A stretch of 64,000 bases of DNA from the NCBI RefSeq assembly GCF_022605165.1, contig NC_063079.1, positions 940,001 to 1,004,000 of the forward strand, in the 5' to 3' direction. The notes under the pieces were generated by a model. The model was given only the letters and a program-made list of their open reading frames with translations. It searched no databases and was not told the origin of the DNA. Source of the DNA: Purpureocillium takamizusanense. Its lineage: Eukaryota; Ascomycota; Sordariomycetes; Hypocreales; Ophiocordycipitaceae. Within the stretch, counting starts at the first letter, position 1. Every line of letters starts with the position of its first letter. Made by a program: the position numbers and the translations under genes. Shown here one piece after another: positions 35,962-47,163 of the stretch.

Positions 35962-36196
35962 TGGTGTGGTGATGGCAGTCAAACACAGAGGCGTGCGGGG
36001 GGGGTCATCACACCGCATGCATTTGATGTGGACAACCAGGGACCGATTTGATGACATGCCGGACGGCCAGATACTCAACATGCCTAGATAGCATATACAG
36101 ACATCTACAGTGGTAGCTGGCACCTTGTGTTGCTCTGCAATCTGAATGGCTGCACACGTACACTCTTCCTATGCGGACGAGCGCGGGGGAACAAAG

Positions 36197-36673
36197 TCAC
36201 CGCACTGGAAAGTGGCGTTGACCGTACAGCAACGAGACCGTCGTGAGCCCCAACTGCATGACCTGGACCCGGCCGTAAACTTCGTCCTTGGACATCATCA
36301 AGGTAACCTCATCCGTGACACACTTGGCCCAGCTGCCCCATCGTTTGCCCGACTCGACAGCCGAGCACGCCTCAGAAACCTGCCCTCGCAGACGCTCGAT
36401 GACGGCGGCCGTCGAGGCCACGCACGCGTCAAGGGCGGCGACCAGCTCCTCGCTCTGGCCGACTGGCTGGTCGTGCGCCTCCAGCAGAGACTTCAGCTCC
36501 GATGTGCATGCTTCCAGAGTCTGCAGTTGCGTCAACAGTGAGTGCACGGCGGTCTCGGACGTGCGTGTGCTGAGTCTCCGGCGCAATGTGTGGAGCGTCC
36601 TCGTTGTCTCGATGGTGATGCTGTCAAGACTCGCGCAGCTGGCGATGAGGCTTAAAACTGACGTGGGATCCAT
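36197..36673 (-). CDS. Orphan Helo-like N-terminal domain of fungal STAND proteins
   Basis: 158 residues, one exon, starting MDPTSVLSLIASCASLD, the usual opening of the fungal STAND N-terminal (Helo_like_N) domain. The rest is predicted all-helical, with heptad-like LLTQLQTLEACTSELKSLL and an RGQVSEACSAVESG segment. In the family this domain sits before NACHT/NB-ARC plus repeats and can signal cell death. Here no nucleotide-binding domain follows: the reading frame ends 235 bp from the converging ADP-ribosyltransferase gene. It may be a regulator or decoy for full-length STAND proteins, or a truncated relic. An upstream in-frame ATG at 36751 adds 26 unlikely residues. Confidence 0.66.
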   Translation of the reverse strand: MDPTSVLSLIASCASLDSITIETTRTLHTLRRRLSTRTSETAVHSLLTQLQTLEACTSELKSLLEAHDQPVGQSEELVAALDACVASTAAVIERLRGQVSEACSAVESGKRWGSWAKCVTDEVTLMMSKDEVYGRVQVMQLGLTTVSLLYGQRHFPVR

Positions 36674-37647
36674 GACGAGACGTGTTGTTTCGATGCTGGG
36701 TTGGTGTCTGCAAGGAAAGGGCAGGGCGGGCCAGGCTACGGCTATATACATGGAGTATGAGGCGCCCGGTCATCAGCCTCAGTTGAGGCGGCCATCAGCT
36801 GGGCAGATCAGTGGCGTGCTGCCTCTAGGAACAGCCATGCTCTTACATTATTCTCTGTTGCGCCTTTCCCAAGCGATAGGCCGTTTACCTCTTTGCGGCC
36901 GCCTCGTCATGTCTGCAATTGCGATGCATGGTTGTACGTACTTGCAAGGAGCAACCTACTTGACAGCAATGACATTCACAAGCAAAATGGCCAATCAACT
37001 TTCAGGTTGCAACTATTTAACAGACTAGCGAAGTCCTGATCCATACATTGTGCATAAACGGCGGTGGTCGAGACGAACTCTGGCCTCGAGATAGGAAAAT
37101 GGGCCTGGTCAAGGGCAAAGGACCCGTAGAAACGGTGCAGATGCACACTAAGAGGTAAATCGAAACTTTGAGTCTGTCTGCTTTTATCATTACACTTTAC
37201 GAGCGTCATCAATGTGTCCGTTGCAAGGCCATATATTGTACTTTGATGCCTGATGGCTGCCATTGATCTCCAAATGGCGCACCCACCTTCAGCACGGTAG
37301 ACATATGCTCTAAAGATACATGTATAGTCGTAAAGCTGCCCATGAGCAGACCGGTCTTTCTCTCAAATCTCCATCGCACTTACAAGCCCAACGTCCGTTG
37401 CGTGTGGAGGCTTATATTAAACCCTATTGTTGAACCCGGGTAACTTGGTGGTGACACGGGCGGGACGGCGCGCGCCGCCCCATCCATCCACCAAACACAT
37501 CGTCTGTCGGCCTAGCTCCAGTCTCACCATGAGCCTCCCCTTTCCTCCAGTCTTTCCCCACCACCACCACATCATCGACGACGACGAAAGAATCGCGGGG
37601 GGACCTTCGGTGCGCAGCGCTCTCCACGCCTCTACGAGTCTCAGCTC
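36674..37647. other. Divergent region between Helo-like and HET genes
   Basis: 974 bp shared upstream region with a TATATA-like site on the minus strand near 36742-36748 for the Helo-like gene. AT content rises at 36900-37400. No gene seen. Confidence 0.5.
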
Positions 37648-40009
37648 ATGGCCGCGCCGGAGCAGGAGGAGGAGCAGCAGCGTCCGTCCTCCGCGGCGCC
37701 GCCTCCCCGCTGCTACGCCTACAGCCGCCTGCCGGACGCGCGCTCCATCCGCATCCTGACGCTCGCTCCCAGCGGCGACGACGCATCCTCGCCGCTCACG
37801 GGCACCATCGAGGAGGCGCTCCTCGACGCCGTCGCGCCGTACGAGACCATCTCGTACGCCTGGGGCGACGGGTCGCGCGACCGCGCTCTTCTCGTTGTCG
37901 ACGACGACAAAGATGACGACGAGGGCAACGAGCAGGAGGAGGAGGAGCTGCTGCTGCCCCTGACGGCGAGCCTTCACGATGCCCTCGCGCGTGTCCGCCT
38001 GCCCGACGCGCCCCGCCGCATCTGGGCCGACCAGATCTGCATCAACCAGGAGGACCTCGCCGAGCGCAGCCAGCAGGTGCGGCTCATGAACGCCATCTAC
38101 CGCGGCGCCGCGCGCATCCTCGTCTGGCTGGGCCGGGACGAGGGCGTGGCCGAGGACGCGGCGCGCATGGTCCGCGACCTCGACGCCGTGTTCCGCGACG
38201 AGGAGCGGCACAGAGTGTTCAAGAGGGCGCACTCGGAGGAGCTGCACCTGCGGAGGCGGGAGCCGTGGGTGCCGCTGTCCAAGATGACGAGGCTGCCGTG
38301 GGTACGTGTCCTCTCTCTCTCTCTCTCTCTTTCTCGCTCTCCGTCTCTCTCACCTTGTGTCTCTCCTCCTTGGCAGCAGCAGCAGCAGCAGCCCTTCAGA
38401 CACATACAACTCACACTCATCCGCTCGCTCGCTCATCTAGTTCCACCGCATCTGGATCGTCCAGGAAATCGGCACAGACGCCCCCGCGACGCTCTTCTGG
38501 GGCGCCTCGGAGATCGACTGGCAGGTCCTCTCGCACGTCGCCGGCGTCCTCAACCAGGACTACCATCACCTGCGTGCGCGCTTCGGTGTCGGCACCCCCA
38601 ACATCCGCTATCTGCACCGGCGCTTCGTCGAGCCGACGGCACCAGGACCGAGATCCGGATCAGGACCGGCAGCCGTCGAGGGCGTCATTGGTGTTGACGG
38701 CCTTGGTGCTGGCGCTGGCGGCGACGACTCGCCTTCGTCATCATCATGTTCTTCTTCGTACGACGAGCACCACAACCGCGGAAGCTTCGTCTACGAGCTG
38801 CACCGCGCGCGCCACATGCTCGCCCGCGACCCCCGCGACCACGTCTACGCCTTCCTCGGCCACTTCTCCGTCCGCAAGGGCAGCTGGGCCCTCGCCGGCC
38901 TGCGCGCCGACTACGCGCGCCCCGTTGCCGACGTCTACGTCGACGTGGCCGTCCGCGTCCTCAAGGGCGCCACCTCCCTCATCCTCCTGTCGGCGTGCCA
39001 CAACGCCGACGGCCCGCAGCGCAGGCTGCCCATGAATACTACAACGCGGAAGCTCCTCTTTGACCACCAGACGACGACGATGGACCTGCGCCTCCCGTCG
39101 TGGGTCCCCGACTGGCGCGTCCTGCCCGTTCACATGATCGGCTCGCCCGAGACGCCGCATCGTGCCGCCCGCGATACCCTTCCGCGGCTGCTACTCGTTG
39201 ACGAGGAGGAGGCTCAAGGGGAGCGGCGGCGGCGGCTGCTGCGCGCGCGCGGCGTCCGCGTCGATGTCATCGCCAGGCGCTCGTGGATCTTCTACGGCAA
39301 GGCGTTTCAGTTCAAGCAGTCGACCTCGTACTCCAACCCCGTGGACGTGCTGTGGCGCGAGTACTGCGGCTACGACACCTTCAACCTCGAGGACCGGTAT
39401 CCCGGCGGTGCGGACGCGGGCGCGATTGTGGTTGGGCCGACGACGGAAGGCGATAGCAGCGGCGGCGGCGACGACGACGGCAAAGGGTTCAAGGCGTCTG
39501 CCTTCTTCGCGCTGGCCCAAACCCTCACCAACGGCTGCATCGGCGCGGACCGCTCCCGCCCCTACGCATCCATCCCCCAACGCAGGTGGCTCGCCGACGC
39601 CGCCGCCTACCTCGCCCGCTCCGGCATCCCGCCACGGCGCATCTCTCCCGCCCTCCGCGCCGCCGCCACACCCGCCGCCAAACCCGGCGGCGACGCCTTC
39701 AAATGGAGCCACGAGGCGACGCTCGTGACGCGGTACCGGCGCTTCGGCGTCACGGCCGGCGGGCGGTACGTCATGGGGCCCGAGGCCATGCGCGAGGGGG
39801 ACGCCGTGGTGGTGCTGTACGGCGGGCGGACGCCCTTTGTGCTGCGCAGGGTGGACGACGCTGACGAGGACGAGGACGAGGACGATGATGGCGGTGGCGG
39901 CGGCGACGGAGCATGGCAGCTGGTGGGGGAGTGCTACGTCCACGGCATCATGAACGGCGAGGCGCTGCAGGATCCCGGCTTGGAGGAAGAGGTGTTTTCG
40001 ATGCGCTGA
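37648..40009 (+). CDS. HET-domain (heterokaryon incompatibility) protein
   Basis: 740 residues from exons 37648-38301 and 38441-40009 (139-bp intron with CT and CAG runs). HET domains trigger cell death after non-self fusion and resemble TIR-like folds. The signatures are YETISYAWGDGS (65-76), then RIWADQICINQEDLAERSQQVRLM (124 onward, with the invariant ADxxCINQ), AIYRGAARILVWLG, and RIWIVQEI at the start of exon 2. YELHRARHMLARDPRDHVYAFLGHF is the usual post-HET element. C-terminal GECYVHGIMNGEAL is also typical. Acidic insertions at about 84-100 and near 690-700 (DEDEDEDDDGG) are coded by simple repeats. The incompatibility partner is not identifiable. Confidence 0.9.
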
Positions 40010-40247
40010 TGCCAACCAAATTCGTTCTTCCCACCTCGCCGCTCCGAGAAATCACACACACATGACCGTCTCAACAACACCCACCACCCATCACGGGGAT
40101 GCCCAAGACACACCAACCAGTCTTGAGGGCACATACAATCCGATGCTGAGTCACGAAACAGATGGAGCTCATAAGCCTCATAAGGCACTGAGACGGCGCC
40201 GACTCCTCGGTAGTAGCCAGTCGTGCCCACAACAACAACAACAGCAC

Positions 40248-40292
<45 letters not shown>

Positions 40293-41124
40293 ACCGGAGG
40301 CAGCCATCGCGTTCAAGGCATGCAACAATCACCTACCATGAGGCACGTAGACACGCCCCCGTTCCCAGCGCCCAGTACACAAAAAAGAGACAACTCTCGC
40401 GCGACATTACAAGCACGAAGAACCCCGACATCCATCCGCAGGAGACGGGTGCAGGCCCCCAATACCCCCCTCCGTTTAGCACTCACCCTATGAGATAGAA
40501 CCAAATGGACAAGTGAGGCAGGGAGAGCAAGCCGCGGGCAATCGACGGCCGAGATGCACCTGACGCCACCCCTGGGCCACGACCAGTGACTGATCTACAA
40601 GCAAAGATGTTTGCCTCCAAGGAAAATAAGATCTATGCCAGTTCTCCGCCGGCCTCGGTCATTCGGGCGAGAAGACGAGGGGGTGCCGGCAAGTGTTGGG
40701 GGGCAATTCAGGGGTCAACCAACCTCCCAGGTCCTCCTACGTCATCAACCAGACACCCGCGAGATTGGCCCAGACACAAGACCAAGTATACACATGCCAC
40801 CTCCACTGAATACAAAGACCGTCTTTCTGCTCCTCAACTGCTACGTTCACGCAAAGACCAAAGACATGGTTATGGCTGCTTTGATATTCTGATATTCATC
40901 GAGTGGCGGCAAGCCTAGCTCTATCTATACAATCGCCGAGTATCGTGCTCAATCCCGCCTCGTTCCGGCGATGTACTCCTGGATCCCGACCAATCCATAT
41001 TTAACCGACCACATGTGGTCTTTCCCAAACGCCTAAGTACCCGCCGAAACAAAATAAAGTCGCCTGATGCATGCAGAGAAATGTCCCAATCCAAGTGTTT
41101 CCGCGTCGAGTAGCATTAGCCCAC
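40010..41124. other. Convergent intergenic with CAG repeat
   Basis: 1.1 kb between two converging genes. Frames here are driven by simple repeats. No gene seen; 3' UTRs of both neighbours probably occupy much of it. Confidence 0.5.
40251..40289 (+). repeat. (CAG)13 microsatellite
   Basis: Thirteen CAG units preceded by CAA/CAC units in non-coding DNA downstream of the HET gene. Confidence 0.95.
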
Positions 41125-42886
41125 CTACAGGTCCATCGTGAGGAGCTCTAACCTCGACACGACAGACTCGAGGCTGGCACTGATGCGTTGTACTCGGGCC
41201 ATGGCAAACGACGCCGACGTATCCTCCTCCGTAGCATCAACGAGTTCGTAGCGGGAAAGGACCTTCTCGACCTCGATACCGCCGAAAATGTCCACGCTGG
41301 TGAGCAGGTCGGTGTCGACAGTCTTTGGCGCTTCTGACACGGACACGGGCTCCGAGTGAAACAGAGCAAACTCGGGGTCGGCCTCGAAGTCCTCGTCGAC
41401 GGTCGTCGCCTTGGCGGGCTCGGCAGCCTCGCGCACCTCAGACAGGCGCTCGATGACGGGAACCTCAACCTTCTCATCGTCGCTCTGGAAAGACTCCTCA
41501 ACAAAGTTGGAGGACTTGCCGGAGAGGATAGATGTGTCGATGGCAGCGGGCATCTCAGGCGTGTCGACGACAAAGACCTGGGGCTGGAAGTTGTACGACG
41601 TGTTGTCGATGCTCAGCATAGAAAAGTCCATGGTTTGCTCAGGGATCATGGCCATGCCAATCTGCTGCTGTTGCGACTGAGAGCCGTAGGGATTGACGTC
41701 CTTGGGGATCTGCGCCTGCTCCTGCTGTTGCTGCTCAACCTTGACTTGGGCAGCCTGAGGCATGGCAGACGGGTTGGTGCTGAGGTGGTCAAGGAAAGTG
41801 GAGAAGGAAGGAGAGGAGAGGAGCATGCGGGTGAGGTCAGACAGGCGCCTGTTCTCGTCCGCAAGGGCGCGGTTCTGAGCACGAAGGTCGCCGTTCTCAT
41901 TGACCTTGTTGGCAATCTCAGCCTCGAGCTGAGTGATGTACTCTACGAAACCTGTTAGCATCGATGCAAAGGTAGGAGAGGGGCTGCTTGTAGCTCAACT
42001 TACCCTTTCTCCGCGAGCGGAAGGCGCGGGCCGAAACCTTGTTGCGAAGCTGTCTGCGCTCCTTGCTGCTGAGCTTCTTGCCCTCCTCACTGGCAAGCAG
42101 GCGCTCATCCTCGTCCATCTCCTCCTCATCCTTCTTGGCGCGCGGCAAGTTGGTGTGCGAAGACTGGTTCTGAGAATCGGGCGATGACGGCTTGGCCCGC
42201 ATCGAGTTGAGGAGCTGAGTGATCTTCTGCTCGACGATGGGGTCCGTGGGCTGGGGAGCCTTGCCACGCGACTTTTGCTGGGCACCCTGGCGCTGAGCCT
42301 GCTGCTGCTGGATGATGTGCTGCTGCTGTCGCTGCTGGGCCTGCGCCTTGGCGAGAGCGGCTTGGGAATGGGCGCCAGGCCAGAGACGGCCAACGCTACC
42401 CGTTGAGGACGACATGGAGGGAGAGGCCATGCTGCCCGACTCCTGCTCGATGCTGCTGGGGTTCACCGTGTTGAAGTACTGTTGCGAGTCGGCGGGGGAC
42501 TCGAAGTCCATGTCCATGGTGCCCTGAGGGGGAGAGGTGTTGAAGTCGAAGACGTCATTCTCCGGGGTGAAGCTCGTCAGGTATTCGAGGCTGCCGAAAT
42601 CCTGATAGCCCGTGTTGTTGGACTGGTTGACCGCCATGGTGTTGGCGATGGCGCCGGGCACGAAGCCCGTCTGCTGACGGTACATGTCATAGTTGTGACT
42701 CGGCCCGCTCAGCGTCTGTGTCGTGGTCGGGACGCTGGGCGTGGCCACGGAGGCGGTGACTGGGCTGGCAAAGGTGGGCTTGGAGGTGTTGGAGGGCGAG
42801 AGCGAAGGAGAGTTGTAGTTGTTGTCATACTCGGAGAGGTCGAGCAGAGCGTCGAGATCGACGTTGTTCTGGGCCGGGGCCGACAT
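41125..42886 (-). CDS. bZIP transcription factor
   Basis: 566-residue DNA-binding regulator. Exons are 42886-42004 and 41942-41125 (61-bp intron). The basic region KERRQLRNKVSARAFRSRRK (about 275-294) carries the N-x7-R signature (N282, R290). The leucine zipper EYITQLEAEIANKVNENGDL with later RALADENRRLSDL follows from 295. The intron lies exactly at the basic/zipper boundary; the acceptor GTAG at 41943 is the one that keeps the frame. The N-terminus is Ser/Thr/Pro/Asn-rich with acidic-hydrophobic patches, and Gln-rich tracts lie near 195-225. The acidic C-terminus suits activation. The basic-region sequence resembles the ASL-1/PCR1-like fungal group, but I am not sure enough to name it. A longer upstream frame to 43060 is probably 5' UTR. 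Confidence 0.9.
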
Positions 42887-45800
42887 GATGGGCGAGCGTG
42901 ATCGCGACTCAACCAGCGGGTGGATGGGTGGGTGGCGAACCTGGCTCAGGCGGGATCGGGAGCGAATTCCTTCTGATTCGGAGCAACGAACAGGATTGAC
43001 GACAGTCGTGAGCCCCAATGGTTGTAGAAGAGTGATTTTGACGATGGTGAGTTGACGCAAAAAAGGTTAGGAGGCAAGGCAGAGGAAAGAGGAGAGGGAG
43101 AGTCAGGCCACGAAACGGACGGGATGGGGGGAGGGGAGGCGCTATGAATGGAATGGGTGCCTTGGCTCTTGGCCTTCCGTCTGGGTTCTGAGTTGCGGAT
43201 CCGCGGGGGGGAAGGGAATCCCGGGCGCACGCAGTTTGCCCAGGCAGGGCAGGGCGCCGCCAGCGAGTCAAACGCCGTCTGGGCCACTGGAGCGAGGCGC
43301 TGGCAGGGACGGGCAGGGAACGGCGTGGGCAGAGCAGGGATCAGGCGGGGAGGTGGGCGGTGGACGCGTCAGCTCCTCCCACCGGTGCTCTGGCCGCTCA
43401 CACTCATCCTGATCCTGCTCACCCCAGCGAGGTGGGTTCTCAGGCGTTCAGCCGCTGCGGCACGCTGATTGGGCTGTCTGTGATGGGGCGGGGCAGTGCT
43501 GGGAGCGCGCTGCTTGCGCACCATCGCCAGCTCTGGTGAAGGGCCGGCAGATGCTGTTAGCGTACCATCGCCCCTCGCCCTCGCATAATCATCGCTGGAC
43601 GCTGGCCGCCCCCCCCCCCCGGGGGGTGTGTCGCCTGTCGCTCAATGCAACCCCCTTTGGCGCTGCCTGTCTCGCCGCTACACTCGGCCCTCGCCCCAAT
43701 GTCAGTCGGCTCGCTCTGACCAGATGTTGGTTGGGGGGCCCTCGATGGCTGGTCGCTCGCCGCTGGCCCCCCTCTCTGCACCTGCACGCTACCTGACCTG
43801 CAGAGGGACCGGCACGCTCACTCACGGACACCTCAGGCGATGACGACGCCTGCTACCCGCATCTCGCCTAGCCGGTCCGCCATCCACGCCTCTGATCCCA
43901 TCCCACGGCCCCGAAACGGCTCCTTGGACGCTGCGAAGGCGCTCGACCAGCCAGTAGGCGCTGCAGAAGTTCGCGCGACCGCTGTTCGGTTGGCGGCTCG
44001 GAGCAATAGGGCTGACGAATGTCGACGAAAGGGCCACGAATGCTCGCATATAATCTCGCATTCGGGGCCCTTTTGCTCCAAAGGCGCCGCCCCTGCTGCC
44101 CACCCCCTCCTCCCCGACGTTGAGCTGAGTTTATCTTTGCCAGGGACCTGACCATCCTCTGTCCTGTCGTGCGCGACATCATCTGGCCCATGAATTGCGC
44201 TCTGAAGCAATGCATCGCAGGCCAGGCCATGCCCCTCGAATCGCCTGAAGGTCCGGGAGCGAGCAGGCATCTACAAAGTAGACGTGCGCATACAGGTTTA
44301 CGTGATGGTTGACGTGAGCGTGTCTGACGATGTTCGGGCACTGGGGTGAAGAGCCATGCAATCTGCGGCATCGTGATGAGAACGAGCGGGCTCCTCGGCC
44401 ATGTCCGTTTTGGAGAATGTCAACAGAACTGGCCGTGCCCGACGCCCATGACACAGCCCAGACCGGCGACGCTCGCTCCCGTCGGCTCCAAGGTGACCAG
44501 ACGGCCGTCGGGGGAGCGAACTGGCCGAATCTGCGCCTCGGGGGTGCGGCGAGCGACGCCATTGGCCCTGTCGTCGTTCGGGTACAGAAGCCACAGCAGA
44601 TTGCCCACCAAGCGCTGGGCAGGTGGCGGGTTAGTGGCCGCTGGGGCGTGGCGGAGCAGAGACAGGGACCTTGGCTTCCCACCAGGCCACAACATGAATT
44701 CAAGCCATCCACCTCCCTCATTGGTCCACGGCCTTCACCTTTGGAAAACCGATCGCATCTGCCTGGACAGGGCCGCAGAGGTACGTGGGTACGAAGGTGG
44801 GACGATCACGTGACTGAATCGGCGCCATGGCAAGCCAAGAAACGAGGAGATTGGCAGTGGTGGCAGTGCATCAGAGCGACCACGGCGCTGAACCAGCACG
44901 ATAATAAGCCAGGGCCCGCCCTAGACGGTGCAGCCGGTGAACACAGTCTTCGAAGCGAGCCGTGATGTATCGCGCGAGTGCGGACGGAGTTGTGCATCTC
45001 CTCGACGAGAGCCCAGCACAGCATGGCAGGGCACAGCACAGCACCAATTCTGATCCCGTTACGTGATTCAGCTGACCACCTGGTCCCTGTATCCTTGTGC
45101 TGGCGCGAATGGGCGGGCACCAAGTCGGTCACCGTATTACTACTAGAATGAAGTAAACTTACCCGCGACAGAACAGACGTCGCAGCTAAATATATGCATG
45201 TTGTTTGCCGTGTCGAATCCAGCAGAATCCTGGGGTCGACGTTTCATCTTTCGACATTGGGTTGGATGCCCAGCGTCAGGTTTCGCTGTGAAACGTGAGC
45301 CCGCGGCTTTTGCAGACCCCGACTTGGCCGATCGACCGTTTGACGGTGCGACCGTGAAGGGACGACGCTATGACTTTGGGAAGGGGTCAGACGGGCACCG
45401 TTCTGTACGGACCAGAGGCTCATGGGCGTTGCCGTTTCGTCGGGCCGCAGCCGTGTACGTGTATCGATGAGGCTGTCGCAGCTTTGCCACAACCCAGGCG
45501 ATCCTCCCGCGAGACAAGAATAGCAGCTATATAGCACTACCTTACGTAGTACAACTCTAGCCTGGTGTCGCAGGCGGCTCATCAGCACTGCCCTGCCCTG
45601 TCCGTCAATGCCTGGCCAGGGGAGAACGGTGGTGGCGGGTCCCCGGGTCCGCCGCGAGGCTGTCAAGTCCTGCGCATCTCGCTTGTTCCTCCTGTTGTCT
45701 TGGCCGAGGATCTGCTGGGGCATGGCATACGAGGGGCAATAACTACGTGATACGTGCATGGCGTGACTGTGTGGTGATGGCGAATTGGCAATGTTGCATG

Positions 45801-47163
45801 TTCCAGGCTCGCATGGAGCGACAACGACAGACAGGGCCGCGGTCGGAGCGGCCGTGAGCCCATTATCGTCCTCATCCTCGTCTGCCATCAACAAAGTGCC
45901 AAGGGGCTTGTCTCGAATATGTCCGCAAGGGTACATGCATATACTGTGCACACTGCGATGAGTGGCCCTCGGTCGACCTGCCTGCCACCACCTGTTGTTT
46001 GTTTGGCCGAGACTGCCGCGGTGCTCCCTCGTGCGGCGTTCTCGCAGAGCAACCATTGGCGGCGATGGACGAATGGTCAAAGAAGCTTTGAGATAAGCAC
46101 CTCTGCCCGAGCTTCACAGCATGTACGAATACGTGGTGGTGGTGGATATGCGCGTCGTCGATCCAGGGGCTTGGGGACGAGCTTCATTTGTGGCATGCCA
46201 TCTCTGGATGCCCTCCCTGTTGGGCATCAACAACAAGGAGTGCGTGCAGTCGAGCAGCAGCATGATGTGTCCGCCAATGCCAGTCTGGGCAGGCATGCGA
46301 AATACCACAAGCGGTGCCTCGCACAGCGCCCGCTGCTCCGTAACCCATCGACTACGTCGTCGTTATCCGACTGGCGGCCGGCAGGCGTGCGTGCATGCCG
46401 TGAGCTTCCATCGCCCATCGCCCATCCTCACGGCCTGACTGATGATGATGATGATGATGAGGCAGTCAGTCTGTCACAGCGGCATCATCACCCATCAATA
46501 AAAATCACCATCAAAATATGCCATAGCAGTGATCACGAGTCTGGTCATCTGGCCCACCACAGGCGGCTCATGATTGCCATTGGCTGCCGGCCGGGCCCAG
46601 CTGGCCAACAGCCCGCTTAGGTAATGCTCCGACTGAACAACTGCACTTGCTGCCCAAGAAGTCGCCTCGCTGCCTCGGTGACCTTTTCTGTTTTCCTTCT
46701 GCTTCTCTCCATCTCGGCCGTGACCTGGCAAACCTTTCGTGACGCGTCTCGTCTGCTCGTCTCGCGGCTGCAAACATCCAAATCTCCCGGAGCCTGCTGC
46801 TTTGGACGCTGCGCAAGCTCCGGCTTCAGCTCCAGCTTCAGGCTGCGGCACACTCACTCCCGTCGATACCCGTCTGGCCTCACCGCATAGCAGCTGCACA
46901 TCCCCCCCTCCGGAGGGCAGGACCCAAGCTCTCCATCTCATCGGAAGCCCGCTCCTTTCCCCGGATCTGGGTGGCTCGCCTTCATTTTCCGTTTCTTCCA
47001 CAGACCCTAGGGCTGCCAGGCAAAAGCCTCGTTCGTTCCGGAGCATCTCATGCAAACCCACCGTTTGCCTGTGAACCCCCCACCACACACTGCGTTATCG
47101 CTGTAGATTTGGGACTCCTGCACATACCGCAGCATGCCACTGCTGCAAGCCTAACGTCTTCAG
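42887..47163. other. 4.3-kb divergent intergenic region
   Basis: No convincing gene. CT/GA-rich leader of the bZIP gene lies at 42900-43400, and the promoter of the DUF2293 gene at 46600-47163. Long frames (for example 45244-46080 minus, 44330-44965 plus) lack motifs and have long overlapping antisense frames. A GAT/TGA microsatellite sits at about 46438-46459. The long leader of a transcription-factor gene often carries upstream frames, which could explain part of the left end. Confidence 0.5.

Noticed and set aside
39191..40015. 274-codon antisense frame
   Set aside because: Shadow of the HET-domain gene in GC-rich DNA.
40062..40493. 143-codon frame with poly-Gln
   Set aside because: Created by the (CAG)13 microsatellite; surrounding sequence has no protein character.
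45244..46080. 278-codon minus-strand frame
   Set aside because: No motif, atypical composition, overlapping long frames on the other strand.
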